Part shown: positions 26,588-35,966 of the stretch, one piece after another | Position numbering within the stretch: the stretch's first letter is position 1 | Layout of the letters: the number at the start of each line of letters is the position of its first letter | Source: JAPPHA01 sp964291635 | GTDB taxonomy: Bacteria > Pseudomonadota > Alphaproteobacteria > Rhodobacterales > Rhodobacteraceae | NCBI GenBank assembly: GCA_964291635.2 | Contig: OZ219890.1 | Span: forward strand, 124,001 to 188,000 | Direction: 5' to 3' | DNA: 64,000 nt | Position numbers and translations under genes: made by a program | Notes under the pieces: generated by a model | What the model saw: the letters and a program-made list of their open reading frames with translations, nothing else | The model's database searches: none | Told to the model about the DNA's origin: nothing

Positions 26588-27804
26588 GACCTCTTGCGGT
26601 TACATCCGGGCGTGCAGGACAGTTCCGTCGTTTAGAAAACCCGACGGCGGTGTACATACGAAATCGGCGACGCCATCGCCGTTGCACATCGGTATGAATT
26701 TATACGCTGGGTTTTTCCATGTCAAAACATCAGGAAGCTGCACATTGCCATAAAGACAGCCTCGACAATCACCCGGGAATCTTGTTGCGAATATACTCGA
26801 TCGCGGCCTGCATGCAGATCAGAACACTTCGCAATGGGCTCTGCAAAACCGAGTTCTTCACTGTTGGCAGCGAGGTCGTCGGTGCTTTTTTTTGGTTTCC
26901 CAAGAGGTCGGGCAGGCGGAAACGCCACCAATCGAAAAGGCATGCGTCAACGTCTCAGTCTCAAGCTTTCCCGGTGAGAGGTAGGTTCCTTCATCCAGGG
27001 GAACGGAACTCATGCCATCGGGTCGTGGCACAGCGACGTCCGGCAACCAGTGAAAACCTGAGGTCGCACGCGCGGGTCGCTTACTTGGCCACGTATTCTC
27101 AGGCATCGTCCGCGTTGAATGTCCCGAGTGTCGACAACCTGACGCCGGGTGCCAGAATGCAGGCCGCCGTGAGTCGCGTTCATTGGAGACGGGCAGGACC
27201 ACGCGTCACACGACCAACGGCAGGACAGGTGTTTTTCGTTGATGTGCGAACACCTGAAAGCACGGACATGATTAAATCCGATAATGTATATTATGTTAAA
27301 TAAATAACAACCATCCTGACGAAAAATCGTAAAATCTTTCATTTTCAATATATTACGATAATTTTCTCAACTCACCACCGACATGCGACTCTGAACCTGT
27401 TCTGTAAAAAATACCGAGTCGATGCCGCCTCAAACGGAAGAGCGATTAAACTCGGCGATCCGTCAAGGCGCTTCAGTTGGAAAAAACTTCTGTTGTCGGT
27501 GACCGGAAACATGGATTCGGGCTGGATGAAATCGAACAAGGCGTCATCCGAAAAACATGACGAGACCTAGACGCGTCCGACCCTTCCGTGTTCAAGCCTG
27601 CGATTCAATCCTGGCCAAGCTGCAGGTTTGCGGAGTCAATAGATACCTGACAACGGGTAGCCGCGAGGGTTCCCACCCGTCGCCGCCATCCTATTCACAG
27701 GTCGCGAGAAGCAACACGCAATGGCGCGGTCCAGAAAACTGTCTTTCAAAAAAACCACATTTCCCACTCGCAACTTTCACAGCACTTGCGCCGCCACCGC
27801 ACCA
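26588..27804. other. 1.2-kb gene-poor stretch with an AT-rich core
   Basis: No gene can be supported. A 194-codon open frame on the plus strand (26719-27303) and two overlapping minus-strand frames show no known domain. The minus-strand frames at 26858-27202 and 26722-26943 together read like frameshifted remains of one protein, but the family was not recognised. About 27270-27370 is strikingly AT-rich against the background. An eight-base T-run at 26886-26893 lacks a preceding hairpin. Confidence 0.5.
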
Positions 27805-28308
27805 CTACATGTCTTCGCCGTCGAAATAATCGACCTGACTTGACGTACGCCCAACAAATCTCAGATGTGCGTTCATGAAATCGGATCCGGGGAATACGGC
27901 AATCGCAGCAAACTTCCCACTATCCGGATACTCGACGACATCGGGGTCATTGCGCGTGGAGATCGCGAGATACTTCAACGGCACATCACCGGTATTGATG
28001 AGTTGATGTGCAGTGTCCCGTCCTCCCCGAGGCGCGCCGCAAATGTCGCCTGATTTTACGGGAAACTCGGATGCACCAAATCGATACGTACCCTGCCCTT
28101 CAAGAATTACGAACATTTCATCGTTTCCGACATGATTGTGGTAGGGAAACGCCCGACGACCGGGCTCGACGGTCAACAACATACATCCAAGATCACTTAG
28201 TCCGACCCGATCAGCGATCGGCGCAATCGTGGCGCCAAACTTCTTTGAACCTTCTGGAACTCTCTGGAATCCTTCAACCATTTCGATATTGATGACGTTC
28301 CCACTCAT
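27805..28308 (-). CDS. cupin-domain protein
   Basis: A 167-residue single-cupin protein. Metal-ligand motif 1 is 'PYHNHVGNDEMFVILEGQGTY', supplying two His and a Glu. The second motif, 'DTAHQLINTGDVPLKYLAIS', supplies a His. The tail 'DPDVVEYPDSGKFAAIAVFPG' resembles a cupin subgroup annotated only as 'cupin domain', often near amino-acid or sugar metabolism genes. Substrate and reaction are unknown. It diverges from aroQ with a 418-base gap. The ATG at 28308 gives a normal length. Confidence 0.85.
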   Translation of the reverse strand: MSGNVINIEMVEGFQRVPEGSKKFGATIAPIADRVGLSDLGCMLLTVEPGRRAFPYHNHVGNDEMFVILEGQGTYRFGASEFPVKSGDICGAPRGGRDTAHQLINTGDVPLKYLAISTRNDPDVVEYPDSGKFAAIAVFPGSDFMNAHLRFVGRTSSQVDYFDGEDM

Positions 28309-28726
28309 GTCGTGCCCTCTTTCTGTTTACCTGACAAACGTACGGCCGTTTTGCATATGGACGATTTTCTTCCGTAAACTCAAGTACGTACTCCGAGAGA
28401 CGCACTTCGTCATTTGGCAAGAGACCCTGACCGGAAGTGACGCACGACTTCCGAATTCCATGGCGGGGACGCGCACGCGATTCCGGAACGGGAGTCAGGA
28501 GTCATGCCAAGATGTGTAAATGCAATGTCTCAATCGACTCAAGTCGTCGAAGTCTCGCACCTCGTCAAAATACGTCGTCTACGTTTGCCCTTTGTGATAA
28601 AATGATGTTCTGAATCCAGCGGATTCCAATTTCGAAACTGTACCAATGACTCACTGGAAACCTTCGACTACCCAGGTGGAAACAGGATGCCAGATCATCC
28701 CAGAGCAATGACGGAGTTCAAGATAC
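28309..28726. other. divergent intergenic region, cupin/aroQ
   Basis: This 418-base region should contain promoters for both flanking genes. No gene, clear palindrome or terminator was seen in it. Confidence 0.4.
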
Positions 28727-29155
28727 ATGAAATCGATTCTGATCCTGAACGGACCAAACATGAACATTCTGGGAATCAGGGATCCGGATCTCTACGGAAC
28801 GGGCTCGCTCGAGGACCTTGAAGCCAAATGCATCGATTACGGCAAGAGCTGCGGAGTTCATGTCGAGTGCCGACAATCCAATCACGAAGGCACGCTCATC
28901 GACTGGGTCCACGAGGCAATGGGGGATTTCGATGGAATCGTTCTGAACGCTGGCGGCTACACCCATACGTCAATCGCACTTATGGATGCGATCAGCGGAA
29001 CCGGTACTCCGACCGTCGAGGTTCACTTGACGGACGTTCAGGACAGAGAAGAATTCAGGAGGGTTTCATACATTGCGCAGGTCGCGTTCGGCGTAATTTC
29101 GGGCCATGGAGCTGAAAGTTACACGAAAGCAATCGATTTGCTGATCAACGGTTAG
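28727..29155 (+). CDS. aroQ: type II 3-dehydroquinate dehydratase
   Basis: Converts 3-dehydroquinate to 3-dehydroshikimate; forms dodecamers, 142 residues. The active-site set is present: 'LNGPNMNILGIRDPDLYG' with the lid Arg and catalytic Tyr, 'LNAGGYTHTSIAL' with Asn, 'VEVHLTDV' with the catalytic His, and 'REEFRR' with the substrate-binding Arg. It is a single gene flanked by a divergent cupin and the convergent tsf. The usual accB-accC neighbours are absent, so a catabolic role (quinate) or a second copy is possible. Confidence 0.92.
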   Translation: MKSILILNGPNMNILGIRDPDLYGTGSLEDLEAKCIDYGKSCGVHVECRQSNHEGTLIDWVHEAMGDFDGIVLNAGGYTHTSIALMDAISGTGTPTVEVHLTDVQDREEFRRVSYIAQVAFGVISGHGAESYTKAIDLLING

Positions 29156-29366
29156 ACAAACGGGAAGGACCATTCCTCCGTATGAAGCGTTACCACACTT
29201 GCCCCTGACCCAAGGACAAAAATCGAAGAGGCAGATAATGCACTGACGTCGTTCCATGCCCCTTCCCCGTTCAGGTCGAAAACCGGCAGGAATTTGCCAA
29301 ACCTTCAGTCCAAACTGTCCAGGAATTTCCCGAAAAACACGGCGAAGCGGATCACATGAAGGAATT

Positions 29367-30242
29367 TTAACTGCCCATTGCTTTTGCAACCTCGGCCGCA
29401 AAGTCCTCCTCGTTCCTTTCGATCCCTTCTCCGACCTCCAGCCTCGCGAACCCGAGAATCTCGATACCTGCCTTGTCGGCTATGGCGCCGACAGTCTGCT
29501 CAGGGTCCATCACAAACTTCTGTTTCAGGAGCGTAAACTCCTCACAGTATTTCCTCCAGCGACCGGCGACCATCATTTCAATGGCCCTTTCCGGTTTTCC
29601 AGACTGGCGCGCTTGTTCCAGGAGAATGGCCTTTTCTCTCTCGACGAGTTCCGGGTCCAGGTTGGCCTCGCTCAATGCGACCGGATTTGACGCCGCCACA
29701 TGCATGGCGAATTTTCGTGCAGTGTCCCTGTCTGGTCCCTTGATCGCGACAATGGTCCCGATCTTGCCCATACCGCTTGCCACCGCATTGTGGACGTAAC
29801 TTGCCACATGATCTCCGGACAATCGCGCCATCCGCCGGACGCCAATGTTCTCACCGATGGTCGCGACCTTGGATGCCACCGCTTCCCCGACCGTTGTTGC
29901 GCCGAGGTCGGCGGATCGCAAGGATTCCACATCATCAACACCAAGCGCAGCATCGGTAACTTCACGAACAAGTTGCTGAAAATCAACGTTTTTTGCAACG
30001 AAATCGGTTTCTGCGTTGACCTCTACAGCGACACCGACACCGTCGCTGACAGCGACACCGACCAGCCCTTCGGAAGCTGTCCTGCCGGATTTCTTGGCGG
30101 CCTTGGCCAACCCCTTTGTGCGTAACCAGTCAAGCGAAGCTTCAATGTCGCCATTGTTCTCAACCAGAGCCCGTTTGGCGTCCATCATTCCGGCACCAGA
30201 CATGTCGCGCAGTTGCTTCACAAGTTTTGCAGGAATTGACAT
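29367..30242 (-). CDS. tsf: translation elongation factor Ts
   Basis: Guanine-nucleotide exchange factor for EF-Tu, 291 residues. The N-terminal domain 'VKQLRDMSGAGMMDAKRAL' and the signature 'EVNAETDFVAKN' with the key Asp-Phe are visible. The start is the ATG at 30242, giving 'MSIPAKLVKQLRDMSG'; the open frame extends upstream without similarity. It follows rpsB on the same strand, the usual order. pyrH and frr, which often follow, are not here; the convergent aroQ is instead. Confidence 0.97.
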   Translation of the reverse strand: MSIPAKLVKQLRDMSGAGMMDAKRALVENNGDIEASLDWLRTKGLAKAAKKSGRTASEGLVGVAVSDGVGVAVEVNAETDFVAKNVDFQQLVREVTDAALGVDDVESLRSADLGATTVGEAVASKVATIGENIGVRRMARLSGDHVASYVHNAVASGMGKIGTIVAIKGPDRDTARKFAMHVAASNPVALSEANLDPELVEREKAILLEQARQSGKPERAIEMMVAGRWRKYCEEFTLLKQKFVMDPEQTVGAIADKAGIEILGFARLEVGEGIERNEEDFAAEVAKAMGS

Positions 30243-30282
30243 TTCCTGTACCCCCGAATGTTCGTTTTTACGTTGAATGGAT

Positions 30283-30326
30283 GGCCGGGACGCCAAGCCG
30301 TTCACTGGCTGGTCCCAGTCCCGGCC
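30283..30326 (-). promoter_or_regulatory. rpsB-tsf intercistronic hairpin
   Basis: An inverted repeat with 9-base perfect arms, GGCCGGGAC at 30283-30291 and GTCCCGGCC at 30318-30326, lies between rpsB and tsf. The 26-base loop can pair further. There is no clear T-run, so partial attenuation or mRNA stabilisation is more likely than full termination. Other bacteria are known to have a partial terminator at this junction. Confidence 0.6.
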
Positions 30327-30357
30327 TCGGCGAGGTCACCGCAATAATATCACCCGT

Positions 30358-31176
30358 TCAATCAGCCTGAGTATCGGAATCTTCTTCTGCCGCTTCGGCC
30401 GGTGGTTGTTCAGCAACGGTCTCCGCAACCTCCTCGGCCTGAGTAGGCAATTCTGCCAATTCGCCGACATCGATGCCTTCCGAGCCCATCTGTTCCTCTA
30501 CCCCAGCCAAGGCGGCACGGGCCGCCAGATCACAATAAAACGCAATCGCACGTGACGCGTCATCGTTTCCCGGGACTAGATAATCGATCCCTTCCGGCGC
30601 ACAATTGGTATCAACGATCGCGACAACAGGGATTCCAAGCTTATTTGCCTCGGCGACCGCTAGGGACTCCTTCTGGACATCGACAACGAAAAGAAGGTCC
30701 GGCACGCCGCCCATTTCCCTGATGCCCCCCAGAGATGCCTGCAACTTTCGTTGTTCACGCTCAATTCCGAGGCGCTCCTTTTTGGTCATGCCCTCGGTTC
30801 CGGATTCCAGTCTGTCGTCGATTTCCTTAAGCCGCCCTATCGAATTCGAAACCGTTTTCCAGTTGGTCAGGGTACCACCGAGCCAACGATGATTAACGTG
30901 GAATTGCGCGGAGCGTTGCGCGGCCTCGGCAATCGGCCTCTGTGCTTGGCGTTTCGTACCGACAAACAGAATCCGGCCACCTTTGGCGACAGTTTCACGA
31001 ATCGCATTCAGGGCGGCATCCATCATCGGGACCGTTTGTGTCAGGTCTATGATATGTATGCCATTTCGGGCACCGTAGATGAATTCGCCCATTCGGGGAT
31101 TCCATCGATGCGTCTGGTGACCAAAATGCACACCAGCCTCCAGGAGCTGGCGCAGTGAGAAATCGGGAAGCGACAT
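30358..31176 (-). CDS. rpsB: 30S ribosomal protein S2
   Basis: Small-subunit ribosomal protein, 272 residues. It opens with 'MSLPDFSLRQLLEAGVHFGHQTHRWNP', and has 'GTKRQAQ', 'HRWLGGTLTNWKT' and 'GIPVVAIVDTNCAPEGIDY', all typical of S2. The acidic C-terminal extension of about 40 residues, rich in Glu and Ala, is longer than in E. coli but common in alphaproteobacteria. It is the first gene of the rpsB-tsf operon. Confidence 0.98.
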   Translation of the reverse strand: MSLPDFSLRQLLEAGVHFGHQTHRWNPRMGEFIYGARNGIHIIDLTQTVPMMDAALNAIRETVAKGGRILFVGTKRQAQRPIAEAAQRSAQFHVNHRWLGGTLTNWKTVSNSIGRLKEIDDRLESGTEGMTKKERLGIEREQRKLQASLGGIREMGGVPDLLFVVDVQKESLAVAEANKLGIPVVAIVDTNCAPEGIDYLVPGNDDASRAIAFYCDLAARAALAGVEEQMGSEGIDVGELAELPTQAEEVAETVAEQPPAEAAEEDSDTQAD

Positions 31177-31593
31177 TCAAATTCCTTTCCGGTTTGGCCT
31201 CGGCGGATCAAGAACAAATGTTCAACCGGTGGACGTCCACCCAATCGTAGTCGCCCGAATCCGCCTGCGTGATGCGCCGCTGTTACGTTACTCGGCAAAC
31301 CATGGCAAGATCAGAGTCAATTATCAGGAGCGGAGTGTCCGCTGCTGGAAAATACCGTGTTCCACGTGGCTCCAGTCACACGCATTCTGTTTTCGACTGG
31401 ATTTTTCTTCACAGCATGCCGTCCAATTTGTCGAGTTTTCCGAATGGGTTGTGGAATTGCCCGGTGCGCTACAGGAGCGCCAGGTTTGAAAATGATTCTT
31501 GGGGAGCTGGCCAGACGTCTTCGGAATTGGCGTCGACCCCTATGCATACGCCCGCCACTGTTTCGACGGGATAGGAGATGTGAGAACCCTACC
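31177..31593. other. rpsB upstream region
   Basis: This 417-base stretch should hold the rpsB promoter and leader. No gene was recognised. Open frames on both strands are short and without domains. An S2-binding leader structure could be present but cannot be judged by eye. Confidence 0.4.
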
Positions 31594-31995
31594 TCAGGAC
31601 TCGCCCGCGTATTCGGCGTCGGTGACCTGCTCGAGCCAAGTGACGTTCGAACCGTCGATGGCCTCCTGAATCGCAATGTGCGTCATGCCGGTCTCCGGCG
31701 CCGCACCGTGCCAATGGCGCTCTCCCGGACCAAACCAGACGACATCTCCGGGCAGCATGTCTTGGACGGGACCGCCTTCTGTCTGGACACGGCCCTTACC
31801 CGCGACAACGATAAGTGCCTGTCCGAGCGGGTGGGTGTGCCAGGCGGTGCGCGCACGAGGTTCGAAAGTGACAGTGATGACCCGGACACGCGCCGGGTCA
31901 GGAGCCGAGATCACCGGGTCAAGACGGACGCGGCCGGCAAAATACTCTCCTGGCCCCTCGCTTGACGGCCGGGATCCTGCACGATGGATCTCCAT
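31594..31995 (-). CDS. single-domain cupin resembling bacterial hydroxynitrile lyase cupins
   Basis: A 133-residue cupin. The ATG at 31995 gives 'MEIHRAGSRPSSEGPGEYF', matching the start of the manganese cupins described as (R)-selective hydroxynitrile lyases from soil bacteria. The metal ligands fit that group: two His and a Gln in 'HTHPLGQALIV' and a His in 'GERHWHGAAP'. The tail 'WLEQVTDAEY' also fits. Many close relatives are annotated only as cupins, so lyase activity is a hypothesis. No cyanide or aldehyde metabolism genes are adjacent. Confidence 0.85.
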   Translation of the reverse strand: MEIHRAGSRPSSEGPGEYFAGRVRLDPVISAPDPARVRVITVTFEPRARTAWHTHPLGQALIVVAGKGRVQTEGGPVQDMLPGDVVWFGPGERHWHGAAPETGMTHIAIQEAIDGSNVTWLEQVTDAEYAGES

Positions 31996-32371
31996 AGGCC
32001 CAATGCTCCCCAATCGTGTCGGGTATGTGCCCTCCACTTCCGGTTCTGTGGTCAGTATCCGATCGATTCTTGCAGAGGTCAACCGGGCTCGGTGCCACGG
32101 CCTGAAAAAGCCTCGTAGCAAATCTGGCAACTGCCTAAGCGAGTTCACTCAATCATGCAAAGCGAAAACGTTGGGCGCGGACAACAAACAAGATACCTTC
32201 GTTGCGCATGCCCTGAATGTGGAGGCAGACGCCGGGTTCAGGATTCGAACCATGTAATCCGGAACGGGCACACAACGGGTTTGGAACCCATCCGAAACCT
32301 GACACCTGCGAAGGACGATTCTCGGGACCGCATGCCGCAAGCGACTGACATGTCGTTCTCGAAGTTTCCGG
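31996..32371. other. intergenic region between ABC-F and cupin genes
   Basis: No gene is supported in these 376 bases. The minus strand contains a tRNA-like fragment at about 32240-32290, with a 5-bp stem around loop TTCCAAA and a GGTTCGAATCC stretch. The T-stem and acceptor do not pair, so it is not called as a tRNA. Confidence 0.4.
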
Positions 32372-34237
32372 TCACCGGCCTGAACGAACGCTGGAGGCCG
32401 GATCGGCTTCCTCCGTTTCAAGCTTCTCCTGTGCCGCAAGCCACAGGTTTTCGGCCCGGTCAAGAAGGTCTTCGACTTCGGAAAACCGTTTCTGCCGCAT
32501 GATCATTTCGGATACCCGGTCCGGAGCATAGATCTTTGGGTTGGCCAATTCTTGCGTGAGCACCTGGCGCATCTGAACGAGTTTTTGAACCCGCGTTTCA
32601 CATTTTCGCAATTCAGCCCTCAGCGCGCGCAGGCGCGAATTGGCACCGGGCGTTCGTCTGGCAGGACTCTGGAACATCGCTGGCTCGGCATTTGCAAGGA
32701 TCTGATTTCCGTAAGCTTCGAGATCGCCGCCGTAATGCAAAACCGTACCATTCTCCACGAGCCAGAGACGGTCCGCGACATGCGAGAGCAGAAATGCGTC
32801 ATGGCTGATCAGTATGACCGCCCCCGGGAAGACGTTCAACGCCTCGACAAGAGCCTCCCGGCTTTCGATGTCGAGGTGGTTGGTCGGTTCATCGAGAACG
32901 AGCATGTGGGGCGAGTGACAAGTGGCAAGAAGAAGCGAAAGACGGGCTTGCTGCCCACCTGAAAGCTTCGCAACCGGCAATTCGGCCTGTTGGCTGCCCA
33001 ATCCGAATTCCGCAGCCATTGATCGCAATGCCCCCGGGGGCATGTCGGGCAACTCCCGCACAAGGTGTTCCAAGGGCGTTTCACTCGGACGAAGTTCCTC
33101 GATTTGATGCTGGGCAAAATAGCCAACACGGAGCTTGCTGGCCCGGGTGACGCGGCCGTTTATCGTTTCAAGACGATTCGACAGCAATTTGGCAAACGTG
33201 GATTTCCCTTCTCCATTTCGTCCAAGAAGCGCGATCCGGTCATCCTGATCGACACGTAGGTCCAACTGTCGCAGTACTTCCCGTCCGTTGTAGCCCGTAC
33301 TGACCCCCTCAAGCGAGATCAGGGGAGGCGGAAGGATTTCGGGTTCTGAAAAACGAAAGGCCGTATGGCCGTTTCTGGAACCTGCGACAACCGGAACCAT
33401 GCGCTTGATCATTTTCAGCCGTGATTGCGCCTGTTTCGCCTTGTCAGCCTTGTACCGAAATCTGTCGACGTAGGACTGGAGACGCACTCGTCGCGCTTCC
33501 TGTTTCTTCGCAACTGCAGCCGAATGTTGAGCGCGCTCGGCGCGTTGGCGCACAAATTGGTCGTATCCACCACGGTAAAGCGTGAGCTTTCGCTGCTCGA
33601 GATGCAGAATCGACCCGGCGACCCGATTCAAGAGGCTCCGGTCATGGCTGATGATCAAGGCCGTTCGCGGATAACTTGCCAGGTAACCCTGTAGCCAGAG
33701 AGCACCTTCGAGATCGAGAAAATTCGTCGGCTCGTCGAGAAGAAGGAGGTCCGGGCAAGCAAAGAGTGATGCAGCGAGGACCACCCGCATGCGCCAGCCG
33801 CCTGAAAGCTCGGAAATCGGCAGCATCTGCTGGTCGTGCGGGAAGCCGAGACCTTTGAGAATAGAGCTAGCACGACCCTCCGCAGACCAGGCATCGATCT
33901 CCGCAAGCCGCGTCTGCACTACTGCGATGCGAACGGGGTCATCGGAGTTCTCGGCAAGCAGGGCGGTGCGTTCCGTATCGGCGGAAAGCACCGTGTCGAG
34001 GAGCGAGCCCCCGTCCCCGGGATCTTGATCAATGCCACCGACCCGGGCGCCCTTTGGTTGCCTGATTTCACCAGCTTCAAGTTCAAGCTCGCCGCGTATC
34101 AAGCGGAACAACGTGGTTTTTCCGGTTCCGTTTCGCCCGACGAGGCCGACCTTGTGACCGCTGGGAACCGTGACACTCGCGCCCTGGAACAGCGGCACGC
34201 CGTCGTAGCCAAACCTGATATCGCTGATTTGCAACAT
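32372..34237 (-). CDS. ABC-F family ATPase (Uup/YheS-like)
   Basis: Cytosolic protein with two ABC ATPase domains and no membrane part, 621 residues. Domain one has Walker A 'GLVGRNGTGKTTL' and signature 'LSGGWRMR'; domain two has 'LLGRNGEGKSTF' and 'LSGGQQARLSLL'. Both have 'LLDEPTNFLDLE' or 'VLDEPTNHLDIE' Walker B regions. The linker 'RFRYKADKAKQAQSRLKMIKRM' is the P-site tRNA interaction motif of ABC-F factors, and a coiled-coil tail follows. Such proteins act on the ribosome. The ATG at 34237 gives the usual 'MLQISDIRFGYDG' start. Confidence 0.95.
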   Translation of the reverse strand: MLQISDIRFGYDGVPLFQGASVTVPSGHKVGLVGRNGTGKTTLFRLIRGELELEAGEIRQPKGARVGGIDQDPGDGGSLLDTVLSADTERTALLAENSDDPVRIAVVQTRLAEIDAWSAEGRASSILKGLGFPHDQQMLPISELSGGWRMRVVLAASLFACPDLLLLDEPTNFLDLEGALWLQGYLASYPRTALIISHDRSLLNRVAGSILHLEQRKLTLYRGGYDQFVRQRAERAQHSAAVAKKQEARRVRLQSYVDRFRYKADKAKQAQSRLKMIKRMVPVVAGSRNGHTAFRFSEPEILPPPLISLEGVSTGYNGREVLRQLDLRVDQDDRIALLGRNGEGKSTFAKLLSNRLETINGRVTRASKLRVGYFAQHQIEELRPSETPLEHLVRELPDMPPGALRSMAAEFGLGSQQAELPVAKLSGGQQARLSLLLATCHSPHMLVLDEPTNHLDIESREALVEALNVFPGAVILISHDAFLLSHVADRLWLVENGTVLHYGGDLEAYGNQILANAEPAMFQSPARRTPGANSRLRALRAELRKCETRVQKLVQMRQVLTQELANPKIYAPDRVSEMIMRQKRFSEVEDLLDRAENLWLAAQEKLETEEADPASSVRSGR

Positions 34238-35063
34238 CCGCGCGGTTTGGCCCATGGCCGCTACGGGGTCAATTGGGTGTTTCGGCCTGTCTCGACCTCG
34301 CATTGCAAATTCGCCCAATTTCTCGAATGCGCGCCGACCAAACACTCGTTGATTCGCTCGATCCGTTCGAGGAGATCCGGGGCGTTCCCGGCCGCCCGAA
34401 AGTCGCCTTGCCTTCATGGAAAACCTCTGGCAGGCACCGGATCATATCGGGCAAAACGAACGAAAGCGGCGAAAATTCATTTAAATTCAGTCTTTTGCAC
34501 TGATCTCCAACTATTGTCCGAGAAGACGGCGGTGCTGCCGGTGCCGTCATCGGTGGGTCGCCCCACCGGCGATGCCGAACAGGGGCTCAGTGTTTCCGCC
34601 ACGGGTTCTCACCGCTTCGGAACCTGCGCGATCATTGCTCCGGTCTCCCTGGATTTTCCGATCTGATCCCGCAGTTGTCACGGTCATTTCCACGGACTTT
34701 TTTGCCCTCGAGTTATTCCTCGGGCCAGTCCCGCCCGAAATGTCGAACAGTGCGCACTCGCTGGCACAACCATACGCACGTTTCCACGCCTTTGGCATCT
34801 TCACCATCAATCCGCCGTTTCCGATCAGGGGTTCCCGTCCGGATGATGACAGTGCCTGACGAGACAGGCACGGTGGTCTGGAAGTCAGTTTCCGCCATGC
34901 AGGTGTCGTGTCATTCACTTTTCAGGCGGAAATGCCTGCACCGCGCTATCAGGAAATGCGGCCTCCGCTTCGAACCACTCCCGAAATTTTCGAAATCCCT
35001 TCCAATTGTGATTTCAATGGGTAATGTCATAATTGATCATCGTAATTCACTCACCTCGGTTTG
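34238..35063. other. gene-poor interval upstream of psuK
   Basis: About 0.8 kb between divergent genes. Short frames on both strands (for example 34547-34918 minus) have no confident match. A fragment 'VKMPKAWKRAYG' there faintly recalls AbrB-type antitoxins but is too weak to call. An AT-rich patch at 35025-35045 just before psuK may be its promoter. Confidence 0.4.
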
Positions 35064-35966
35064 ATGGCAAATCCAGTTCTATGCATCGGATCGATGAACT
35101 GGGACGTCATCGGGAGTACAACCACGGTCATTGATCAAGGGGACGATGTTCCGGGATCGATCGTCCGTCATCCCGGTGGCGTCGCCTTGAATGTTGCTCG
35201 GGGACTTCGGAAATCCGGGATCAACGTCATGATGCTGGCGTCCGTAGGATCCGATACCGAGGGAGACGAGCTTCTTGAATTCGCAGCTTCGAAGGGGATC
35301 GACACCAAATACGTCCACCGGTCCCACACCAGTAGTACGGACCGATACGTTGCGGTTGAGGACTGCAACGGACTGGTCGGCGCCGTTGCCGACCTGGAGA
35401 ATCTAGAGTCATCTACGGAAGGAATCCTTGCTCCGCTTGAAAACGACCAGCTGGCATCCTCCGGATACGCGGTTGACGGAACAGTCGTCATTGACGGGAA
35501 CCTGCCGGATGCGGCGATCAAACGAATTCTTGCGCTGCCAACGCTGAACCATACGGATCTGAGAGTCGTCGCTCCTTCCCATCCAAAGGTAAAACGCCTC
35601 CGGGGATTCTTGTCTCGAAAGTCAGCAACCTTTTACCTCAACCTCAACGAGGCCAGCCACCTGGGCGGCGTCGGTTTCAGCTGCGCCAGATCGGCTGCGG
35701 CCGGCCTCGCTTCCTCGGCCAACGCACGCATTGTTGTAACTGACGGGAGCCGCGAAGCAGCCTTGGGCAAAAACGTCATCGTACTGGGTTCCCTGCCCAC
35801 ACGCATCGTGACCGGAGGACGAGTTACCGGGGCCGGAGATGCCCTGGCAGCAGGCCATATCTCCGCCGAACTGAAAGGAGCCCCGGCTCAGGAGGCGCTC
35901 GACCAGGCCGTGAACGCCGCCGTGAGATTCCTTGAAGAACATGCAACAACCAATGATCTCGCCTGA
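35064..35966 (+). CDS. psuK: PfkB-family sugar kinase, probable pseudouridine kinase
   Basis: A 300-residue ribokinase-fold kinase. The N-terminal 'CIGSMNWDVIGSTTT' and 'PGGVALNVARGLRKSGINVMMLASVG' are the first PfkB signature region. The C-terminal 'GRVTGAGDALAAGHISAEL' carries the GAGD catalytic Asp and anion hole. Its end overlaps the start of psuG by 26 bases. The pairing with psuG supports phosphorylation of pseudouridine to its 5'-phosphate. The ATG at 35064 follows an in-frame TTG. Confidence 0.9.
   Translation: MANPVLCIGSMNWDVIGSTTTVIDQGDDVPGSIVRHPGGVALNVARGLRKSGINVMMLASVGSDTEGDELLEFAASKGIDTKYVHRSHTSSTDRYVAVEDCNGLVGAVADLENLESSTEGILAPLENDQLASSGYAVDGTVVIDGNLPDAAIKRILALPTLNHTDLRVVAPSHPKVKRLRGFLSRKSATFYLNLNEASHLGGVGFSCARSAAAGLASSANARIVVTDGSREAALGKNVIVLGSLPTRIVTGGRVTGAGDALAAGHISAELKGAPAQEALDQAVNAAVRFLEEHATTNDLA

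Noticed and set aside
26886..26893. T8 run as a terminator
   Set aside because: No stable hairpin precedes it, and no gene ends there.
32236..32295. tRNA-Trp-like gene on the minus strand
   Set aside because: The anticodon stem-loop looks right, but the T-stem, acceptor and 3' end do not pair, and the spacing is too long for tRNA-Trp.
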